From contig JAQOTA010000050.1 of the NCBI GenBank assembly GCA_029532415.1, positions 6,076,001-6,140,000 on the forward strand: a stretch of DNA of 64,000 nucleotides. The letters run 5' to 3'. The stretch is from Marasmius tenuissimus (lineage: Eukaryota; Basidiomycota; Agaricomycetes; Agaricales; Marasmiaceae). Numbering within the stretch: position 1 is the stretch's first letter; every line of letters begins with the position of its first letter. The notes beneath the pieces are model-generated. The model made no database searches. It had not been told where the DNA came from and saw only the letters and a list, made by a program, of their open reading frames with translations. A program made the translations under genes and the position numbers. This document shows positions 54,691 through 64,000 of this stretch, piece by piece.

Positions 54691-54702
54691 TTTATATAGG
54701 TC
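54691..54702 (-). promoter_or_regulatory. TATA box of the ABM-fold gene
   Basis: The - strand reads 'ctatataaaccc' about 70 nt upstream of the ATG at 54624, a normal spacing for a fungal TATA gene with a short leader. Confidence 0.6.
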
Positions 54703-55586
54703 CCAAATGCTGTTCCTGCAGATGCATGCCTCTATCGGTGATATGCTTGAACGCATTAAGACTAGTGAGTTGTTCGTGGCCTGCGCGGTCATGAAAGCTA
54801 AGTACTATGTTGATCCGGTTGAATCTCTCATGTTTTATGACAGGTGAAACGAAGCGCGATTGAAATGACAGTCAGCTGGAGGTCGTACTTGATAGCAACA
54901 AATGAGGCGGGAATCCTCATGCCTCATGCGTCCGCCTCTCTGATTCCTTCCCGAGCGGCCCGCGCGCAAAACTAAGGAATGATTCATTTATACCCAATAT
55001 ATTCTTCGTATGTGCAGACGGTCTAGTGGCCGAACGAGTTACTATGGTATGTAGTGGATCAACACTCCCGGCATGTCAGTGCCAAACGACGTCAGCCAGC
55101 AATTAGTCAACTGTAAGGTACAGATTGAGCGGTCTCAGAAGGGAGATCCGACACCTTTACTACTTGCATTTAGGTTCGAAGGTTACACAGGAAGAAACTT
55201 GAAGTCACCGACTCGGACTCAGTACTCGGGACCCATCGAGTTCCTAACTGGAGGAACCCGACGCGTCGGTGGGCGGAATTTTGCTCTCGACCTTTCAGTA
55301 GGCTTGCTACTCCGATCTACACTCGGACTTGGTGTAGCTTCGAGTACAAGGAGTGGCAACGGTCTACAGAGCCTCTCTAATCGCTTTGTGCTCGGATCGT
55401 GCCTCCGCTACTCACGGATGAATGCGGACTATCTTCGGCCAGACGGCCTGTCTCTGGAGCTCTGTACTGCTGCCTTGTCAAGGCCGGGAATCTAGAATCT
55501 AGGGGGGAAGGGCGGATCAGCACAGTAGCGATGTGGATGGACTGTCATTGCAGCAGTGATATAACATCAAACCTCACAGCTTACAA
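54703..55586. other. Intergenic region
   Basis: No gene is recognised. Longer open frames here (for example 55073-55495 on +) have no domain, no splice support and no conserved context. Confidence 0.45.
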
Positions 55587-55684
55587 GCCGGTTTAGCTTA
55601 GTGGTAGAGCGTTGCACTTGTATAATCAAGACAGTGTGTTATGATGCAATGCAAAGGTCGGTTGTTCAATCCAGCCAACCGGCA
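55587..55684 (+). tRNA. tRNA-Thr(UGU) with intron
   Basis: The acceptor stem gccggtt pairs with aaccggc (discriminator A at 55684). The A box 'tagcttagtgg', the anticodon stem ttgca/tgcaa around the loop ct-TGT-aa and the T arm 'ggttgttcaatccagcc' complete the cloverleaf. The anticodon TGT means Thr. An intron of about 26 nt (about 55623-55648) follows one base after the anticodon, the canonical place. Its exact end is ambiguous because 'atgca' is repeated at the border. A run of eight T at 55689-55696 is the Pol III terminator. Confidence 0.88.
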
Positions 55685-55688
55685 TACC

Positions 55689-55696
55689 TTTTTTTT
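55689..55696 (+). terminator. Pol III terminator of tRNA-Thr
   Basis: Eight T in a row five nucleotides after the tRNA discriminator base. Confidence 0.8.
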
Positions 55697-55915
55697 GCAG
55701 CCTCATCGTCCTCGTTCTCAGAGCCATGATGATGCTGAGTGAAAAGTCACGCAAATTTGCAGGCACCACTCGAAAAGAGAGTAAAAGGTATGCATAGTGT
55801 AGATCAAAATGACATCCTACTATACCCGGGTATACAAGTACATATATCCTATTATACAACATACGAAAGTCGAGCCTAACATAATGAGAACGTGAATGTG
55901 AGGGGATGTCCTGAT

Positions 55916-57595
<1,680 letters not shown>

Positions 57596-57947
57596 TGTGT
57601 GTTTGTGAAGGGATTTGTTGAGAAGTGTGAAGGTGACTCAGGAGGACGAGGAGCCATCCTGGCTCAAGGTGAGCTCTTATACCCTGCAGAACGAGACAAA
57701 TTTCATTACCACGGAGTACAGAATTCCCGTAAATCCGCCGCGAAACTAACCTGGAACTGGTGGGTACCATGCTCAGCGGCATGACCGGAGGGCCCCTGCT
57801 GACATTCGGCCGATCGGTCCTGTCCCCCGAATTTGATACCGGAGTTTGCCGAAAGTCGCGTCTCGCGACGCGTTTTCCGGTCAAAGCTGGTCAAAGCTGG
57901 ATATCCGGTCAAGCAAACAAGGATTAACATTTCCTGTATGAAAGAAC

Positions 57948-58144
57948 GATAAGATAGCGCAAGGATAAGATGAAAAGACGCGCAGACATGGTTTCAAAGT
58001 TCGGGAACGGATTTCACACCTTATCTTTACAAACTGCGCCACAGAGGACATTCCTTATCTCGTATCTCGACGACGCGCGTTTCTCCGACATTCCTTATCT
58101 CCCTCCAAAAACTTCCGACAGAGACACTGATAAGTCGTTATCCA
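57948..58144. promoter_or_regulatory. Cluster of GATA-factor sites upstream of NADP-GDH
   Basis: Within 200 bp there are six or seven HGATAR-type sites: GATAAG at 57948, 57964 and 58129; TTATCT at 58021, 58055 and 58095; and TTATCC near 58139. Two lie in a short repeat (gataaggaatgtc on the - strand). They are 350-550 bp upstream of the GDH ATG. GATA factors of the AreA/Nit2/Gat1 class control nitrogen genes in fungi, including NADP-GDH, so this is a good candidate nitrogen-response element. Confidence 0.65.
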
Positions 58145-59563
58145 TCGATAATCCCTGCCTTGGTACTCAAATTTCGACTGGATTTGGCAGAGAGCCAATG
58201 TTTTCGAGCTCCCAAGCCAGCTAGAGTGATTATCACGTCGGGGGAAGGAATAATTTCTGAGTAGGAGGCGTATGGCTTGGAGGACGGTTGGGCCGGGCCG
58301 GGGAAGGAAGATAAGGATTTGTTGTGGACACTGGAGTCTGGACTCCGGCCGTTCACCATTTGGAGAGTAGATCAAGCGGCAAGGGTTATCAGAGCTGGAG
58401 ACAGTGCGGAACGGAAATGAATGGGTGTGGACATCGCGAAGGAAATGGGTAAGGGAATATTGATTGAAGTCGGGAAACGAACCGGGATAGAATGCTGCAT
58501 TGCGAGGGCCTGACCTGTTGATGATTCTGGGGTCCAGTCTATTCGTGCTCACAAGTCCTGAGGAATCCAGAAGCAGCATAGCGTTCTAGAGGAGTCTATG
58601 AGCTTGACTGTTCGTGGTAAGAATCATCCCCACACGACGATGTGGCGAATTGAAATTGGCATTGTCCAATGTTCTATCCTCCATAGAGCTTGAGAGGCCG
58701 TCTAAAGTCGGCCGTGAGTGATTCAAACAGCTTCGAGTGTGAATAGCTGGGAGGCAAGCGTTGATAGCATTCTCAGGCAATGCCACGTCGACACGCTAGA
58801 AGTCTGTACGGACTCCATGGGTGGATCAGGAGGACGGAACACCTGTTTAACAGAATACAAACTTACCGTTCACCATTCCTCGAACCAACTCCCTATAGCA
58901 GATTCACGGACTGGTGCGTCACTCCGAATGACGGCCTCGGTGACAGCGCCGCAGAGCACCGAAAGGTGGCAGCATGAGGTTGAGAAGAGGACAGGACACT
59001 AGTGATCAATGGTCCACCATGACCTTTGAAGAGATGAAGAGACAGATAAGGTTTGCGGGCTGTATTTCGAGCTGGGCGAGGAAATCTGGTAGGCCAGACG
59101 GTAGAGAAGGTCAAGCAAAGGTCAAGAGAAGGTCAGAGTTCAAACTTAGAATATCGTTATCAACCGCGGGAAACTATCGGCAAACTCCGAAACGCCTCTC
59201 CTCGGTCGAAGCTCAATCTTCTATCAAGGTTCAAATGGGCGCATTCGCGTAAATGAGGGCGCCCCGAGGGCTCACGAGATGAGCTGGAGCTTTGCGGCTC
59301 TACTGAAGAATCGACAAACCCCGGGGAAATCAACACTTGAGGTGGGCACCTTGACCTCCGTATGAAGCACGGAACTCCATCGTAGTGGTTCTTGACGGGA
59401 TTCGGTTTGTAGTCGAGAACGTTTCTCAGAGTCTAGTCAGATATCCAATTATTGAAGTTTATATCTACGGGTTTCTCTAATTTTCAAGTAGTATTGTTCC
59501 CAGGTGTAAGTACTCGAGTCTCGTTGGGCTTCTCTCTGTAGCAAACAATGTCCGGTGTGAGCT
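58145..59563. other. Intergenic region between GDH and ABC transporter
   Basis: Open frames here (for example 58055-58579 on - and 58974-59256 on +) show no domain, no consistent splice sites and unusual composition; no gene is called. The right part holds the 3' end of the ABC transporter transcript. Confidence 0.45.
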
Positions 59564-62301
59564 TCACTTTCTTCCTTTCTCCTCGTCCTCTTTCTTATCA
59601 TCAAATGCTTTTGCCTGTATGTTATACATCTTGTAGTATTCTCCTTGCTTCTCCATCAATTCCGCGTGGGACCCATGTTCGAAGAGTTTTCCGTCCTTCA
59701 TGCAGCTAGAACAGTGTCAGTCAATCAGGTCAGGCGTCCTCAGAGGAAATAACATACATTATACGGTCCGCGTACTTGGTTATCGGTCCAAAACGATGGG
59801 TCACGAATAACATCGTTTTTCCCTCCCTCGCTTCCCGAAGATGATTGAACAGGTCTTCTTCTCCTCGAGGGTCGAGTGCGGAACTGGGTTCGTCCACCGC
59901 CACGAATTTGATCTTTTTCGAGTTGAATCGCATGAAAGTGCGAGCTCTATGAACAGGAACATCAGTTCTACGTGTCCTGGACGCGATTCTGACATGATTA
60001 CGCACGCCACCAGTCGTTGACGCTCGCCGCCTAGGGTTGAAATGCAGTGAGTTTAAGTGCATGCATGGAATTGTATGCCTTACCGGAAACATTACTCGAC
60101 TTCTCGAGTTTCTTAGCCTCCTTCGCCAACGCGCTATCCTTCTTTGACTCGTCTACCAGAGCATGATACTGCCTCCCCGCGGGGTCCAGAATGGTGTCCA
60201 ACCCAGAATCCAACTTCTTCAGGATTCCCTCGCACCCTCCCTTCCTCGCCGCCTCCAATATCTTCTCCTTGTCTGAGATGTATTCCGGGCACCCAAGACC
60301 TATGTTCTCCGCCAGCGTGAGTGGGAGAAGGTGATGGTCCTGAGTAAGCGTAGCTACGGTCTGTCGAAAGTCGGATTGTTTGAGGCTACGAATGTCGTCT
60401 CCGTCGATTAGAATCCCTCCGGAGGAGACATCGTACATTCGCGTGAGGAGGTTGATGAAGGTTGACTTTCCGCTACCGTTCTCGCCGACGACTACAACGA
60501 GTTCGCCGGCGTCGATACAGAAGGAAACGTCGTCTAAAGCTTTCTTGTCGTTCGTAGAGTCAGCGTCGGCCGGGTATGAGAATACGACGTTCCTGGGAAG
60601 TGTGTTAGTGGTCGCTTGTGAGAAATTGATGTAATAGTATATTACTTCAACTCGATTGCCATGCCCTTGGGACTCTCCCGCTCGTTCGGGTACGACTTCT
60701 CTCCATCCTTGATTGACCTCGTCAGCTTCTGCAGTTCGATGAGCTGTTGCATATCGCTGATCTTTTTCTGGAGCTCTTCGATTTCGTAGTTTATGAAGTA
60801 GAACGAGATCCGAAATGAACTGGTACTCTGCTGTAGGGTTGCTAGGAGAGACAAGCTCGTTTGTGCAGGGCGCAAGAGCACGATGAGTGCGTTGTATAAC
60901 TTAACAAGACGTTGTTGAGATATTCACGTGTTCGAAGGAATGAGACTGACCATCGGAAGATCATTTGCAATATCTAGCAGAACCATATTCTTGAATACAT
61001 TGTTGCCTCTGTAGAATTGCTCCTCCGCGGGTGCCGTTGAGATATTTCCTAAAGCCGTTTGCGCCTTTTTGAACTCTGCAGCGCTCTGAGTGTGATATTC
61101 CAAAGCTTGAGAGAGGACCTCACCCGAGGTTATAAACTCGACAAGGTTTCCACTAATTACTTCGTGCCTATATTGCTTATCGGTGAGACCCCCTAGAGCG
61201 GACATCCTTTTGTAATCCTCATTTGTAGCCCGAACCACTCGAGCTGATAGCCCGACCGCCAATCAGCTACGAAACACGGCATTTGATCATCATGATAACA
61301 GCACGTACGACGATTCCAGAGGTTGTTATTGAAGAAGGTTGCCCTCACCAGCGGGCGGACAAAGCAAGCGAGAGCGAACATCCACCCATGATTGCTCGAC
61401 CAAACTAAGCTCAGGACAAGACTGACGTGGCCTATCAGACCGGCGAATAGACCACAGAGTTCAAGAGTAGATTCAACTATCTTTCTTGGTACTTCGGAGT
61501 TGACCCGATCGTACTTGATGTTTTCTGCCGGTGAGACATTAGGGAATAGTATTCTGACCAGAAATTACCTAGCATGCCTTGTAAAGCAGGGAGATCCATG
61601 TTCAATTTAGCTGCGCATGCGTGAAGGTAAAGACATCAGAATTGAGAAGCCTGAGAGAGGGCGAAACCAGGATGAGCGAACCTTTCATGATCATATCTTC
61701 GTAGTGACGATCGATCACAGCGTTGAATGCAGGTCCAAAATCACGGCTATGCCACCGCAGTATCAACTTAGAACAAAGATTCGAGGTGTGATAGGAATTT
61801 TCTTACCACCTATCCGTGACATACGATCCCAACACCGCACACGCAAAACGTATCCCCAGAGCACTCAACACAGCACTAGTATCCACGGAACCGTGTTTAA
61901 AACCGTGTTCAATCTGTAGCCAAATCGTGGTCAGCTTCGTTCATTTCACGGAAGAAATTACGATCACACACAACAGTCAACATCCTCGTTTCCTGACTCA
62001 ACGTCACCACATCCTGCAAGTCTTCCCAGATCCTCAATCCAACGAGGGCCATAAGCAGGACCGGCTGAAGCGTTATGACTTCTCCTAGAATGCCCTTCAC
62101 TATCAAGAAGGTCTTGACCCAGTCTTCCTTCAGCTCCAAAAGCCGTCTCGGGGTGAATGACTGCAGGAATGGGGTCCGCTTTTTTATTGTGACCTCATAG
62201 ACTCCAAGCTTGAGGACTTCCGTCTCTTGAAGACTATGTTTGTTATTCTTCGCATCAGTATCTGCCAGGGAGAGAGGAGATTCCAGTGTCGACTGGCCCA
62301 T
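59564..62301 (-). CDS. ABC half-transporter (membrane domain plus one ATPase domain)
   Basis: Eleven exons in transcript order: 62301-61972, 61913-61807, 61746-61682, 61610-61569, 61524-61309, 61243-60951, 60899-60646, 60592-60084, 60030-60006, 59946-59758 and 59705-59564, giving 723 aa with every phase consistent. The first 430 residues hold hydrophobic helices ('VITLQPVLLMALVGL', 'LCGLFAGLIGHVSLVLSLVW') and coupling segments. The nucleotide-binding domain has Walker A 'GENGSGKST', Q-loop region 'VATLTQDH', signature 'VSGGERQRL', Walker B 'KFVAVDEPSSALDP' and H-loop 'LFVTHR'. It would work as a dimer, in an internal or plasma membrane; the substrate cannot be read. Its closest look-alikes are the uncharacterised basidiomycete half-size transporters with insertions between Q-loop and signature. 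A 25-nt micro-exon (60030-60006) carries the signature motif. Confidence 0.85.
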
Positions 62302-63021
62302 TGGGGAGGTTACCGGTTAAAAAAGGGGAAGAGGACAACGGAAGGCGATCTACCTGCCACCCGCATGTCCTTGCGACACACCTTTCTTATACCTCGGCAG
62401 CAAGCCACACGGTTCGGTTACTGGGCGGTGAAAACTGGATCTACTTGGTGACTCAAAAGTCGAGTCAATTCTTTGACGTTTAACGCCTGCATGCCTCGTG
62501 CCCTCAGTGTTACAATTTCATTAGATGCTGGGCGCCAGCTATCCTACAGCAGTGCTGCGCCTCCGAGGCGCCAAAGAGACGTTTCAGAGTGGTGGGCGCG
62601 AGCGAAATAAGGCCTCGAGGCCGAGTCGTTATATTCCTGTTGAATCTTTGAACTCCTAGAAGATTTATGATAGAGAAGGAGTCCCTGTGGAGTAGCTCAT
62701 TGGTAGAAGTGCCCGTGGACCGTGAGGGGCTTGTTTTGTTGAGCGGGTGAGCGAGACTTCATTGGAGGTCCAATAGTGCTAGTTGTGGTTCGAGTAAGAG
62801 GACGAGACTGCGCCACAACTTTTAGTCACACGCGTCCGCGCGCATCGTGTTTACTTACTTAATTGCCGAGGATGCTGATTTGAAATATTGTCGGAACTGG
62901 AAGGGAGTTAACATTACACGATATATCTGAAGTCCACTATCGATACATATTGTAAGTATATTTAGACCATAGCACTTGAACAAAGATCTATACTTAGTGT
63001 ATACAAACTATAACAAGGCCA
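62302..63021. other. Intergenic region
   Basis: Promoter side of the ABC gene and 3' flank of listerin. A tRNA-like A box ('tagctcattggtagaag' near 62693) and a weak B box are present, but no cloverleaf can be folded. No gene is called. Confidence 0.45.
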
Positions 63022-64000
63022 TCAATGGAGAATGTCCGAACGACAAAGGGGGCAACTTGACGAATGACTCGTGCTAAACCACTAGAGCCGACAAAGGGTA
63101 GTCAGTACGTGATAAAATCAAAAGAGAACGGCAATAGCCTCACCCTATACAAACATCCTGCATGAAACCGGTTCTTGCAGGTCTTACATGCCTTCTTCGG
63201 TAGAGTCCCATCCATAACACCGATTATCCTGTAAAAAACGATGTCAGCTTTGCTCCATACCCGGATAATAGATGAACGCACGAGTAGCAAATCGCACATT
63301 CCACCTGTCCCTCGAAATGTAGTGTAACGTTCTTCTTGAATAGCGCCAACCCGTCTACAATTCTCCCTCCATTTTGCGCCCACATCGTCTGCTGGACTGC
63401 TAGGATCCATGCTCTCCACCTGTTCTCGTCAACCCCCACTCGCTTCACCTCCTTGACTTCGATGCGGTGCAAGGGCCAATCACTCGGTATCCGAACCCTG
63501 ATCTCGAGCTGGTGTTCGTCCACGGAGTACGCCGCAGCGACTTCGGTGACGGACTTTGCCACTTTGACAGAGAGGTTTTCATCCCCAGAAAGCTCGGAAG
63601 CACCTTTGACGTTCTCAAGCTCAGCCTCGATGAGAGCCGGGGAGAAGTGAGTGGAGGTATACGAGCCAACTGCGTCCGAAAGCTGAACGTCTTTACAGTC
63701 AAGAACCCAACCGTAGATGATGGAGGGCACTGTTAGCAGCGATCGATAATACAGGTGTGCAGCGAAGACAGGAAGGCTGAATGATTCTCCTGTTTCGTAG
63801 TCTGCAAACCCTCGTTAGAAAAGAAATGCGAAAGAGGGTGAGATCACTCACGTGAGACGTAAAACTCTTGCACCTCCCATACGCCCAGCTTGAACGCTTT
63901 GGCGATGCCCCCTCTATCGAGCCCAAGGATACCAAAGATGGTTGGTATGAAACTCAGCGAGATAACATTGAGAGCCCGAAGCTGTTCAATGTACCCAGAA
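63022..64000 (-). CDS. LTN1: Listerin/Ltn1 E3 ubiquitin ligase, C-terminal part (cut by window edge)
   Basis: Exons seen in transcript order: from beyond 64000 to 63852, 63801-63282, 63228-63144 and 63081-63022 (stop TGA). The piece covers a helical end ('FKLGVWEVQEFYVSHYETGE'), an RWD-like segment ('VAAAYSVDEHQLEIRVRIPS', 'WPLHRIEVKEVKRVGV') and the terminal RING-CH ('ECAICYSIIGVMDGTLPKKA', 'CKTCKNRFHAGCLYRW', 'SSSCPLCRSDILH'). This is the diagnostic C-terminus of listerin, which ubiquitinates stalled nascent chains on 60S ribosomes in the RQC complex together with Rqc2 and Cdc48. The gene ends a few residues after the last RING cysteine, as in other fungi. The N-terminal HEAT-repeat bulk is outside the window. 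Confidence 0.93.

Noticed and set aside
58055..59256. Open frames between GDH and the ABC transporter, e.g. 58055-58579 (-) and 58974-59256 (+)
   Set aside because: No domain, no signal sequence, no splice partner; the first overlaps the GATA-site cluster.
62685..62825. tRNA-like element with A box 'tagctcattggtagaag' and a weak B box
   Set aside because: No acceptor or T stem can be paired and the boxes are about 100 nt apart. At most it is a degenerate tRNA or SINE fragment.

Overview
The window is a piece of a fungal nuclear genome. Almost every gene is cut by short (about 50-60 nt) GT-AG introns with CTAAC-like branch sites, and the products are typical of mushroom-forming basidiomycetes (Agaricomycetes): a DUF6534-type seven-helix protein, a GT90/CAP10-type glycosyltransferase, a SWIM-RING protein and Agaricomycete-style LINE, copia and MULE elements. 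The gene content and the large family of single-pass 'PPxY-tail' proteins would fit a Rhizoctonia/Ceratobasidium-like species; that placement is inference.

Region 1 (1-26.1 kb) is a tandem array on the + strand of one gene family. There are four clearly intact copies (7.6, 18.2, 23.5 and 25.1 kb), a fifth that reads intact (2.8 kb), one copy with a frameshift (20.3 kb) and two decayed remnants (21.3-22.7 kb). Each product has no cleaved signal peptide, a conserved ectodomain, a Ser/Thr/Ala-rich stalk, one membrane helix, a basic cytoplasmic stop and a tail ending in a PPxY motif. Copies 1-3 were duplicated together with about 2.4 kb or more of non-coding upstream DNA. A 6.95-kb LINE (8961-15914, 8-bp target duplication) lies inside the upstream block of copy 3.

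Region 2 (27-34.6 kb) holds single genes: a GT90 glycosyltransferase, a seven-helix GPCR-like receptor, an F-box protein and, on the - strand, a small secreted RNase T1-like protein that appears to lack both catalytic histidines.

Region 3 (34.8-48.9 kb) is repeat-rich: a possible broken host gene, a 3.07-kb MULE with 9-bp target duplications and two in-frame stops, and a 9.15-kb Ty1/copia element on the - strand with identical 507-bp LTRs, 5-bp target duplications and a single gag-pol frame cut by exactly four UGA codons.

Region 4 (50.2-64 kb) is a conserved gene block: a DUF6534 membrane protein (+), a SWIM-RING protein (-), a secreted ABM-fold protein (-), an intron-containing tRNA-Thr(UGU) (+), NADP-glutamate dehydrogenase (-) with a cluster of GATA sites upstream, an ABC half-transporter (-) and the C-terminal part of the ribosome quality-control ligase listerin/Ltn1 (-, cut by the window edge). 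Exon borders given below were worked out by hand from splice consensus, reading phase and family motifs; no alignment or expression data were available.
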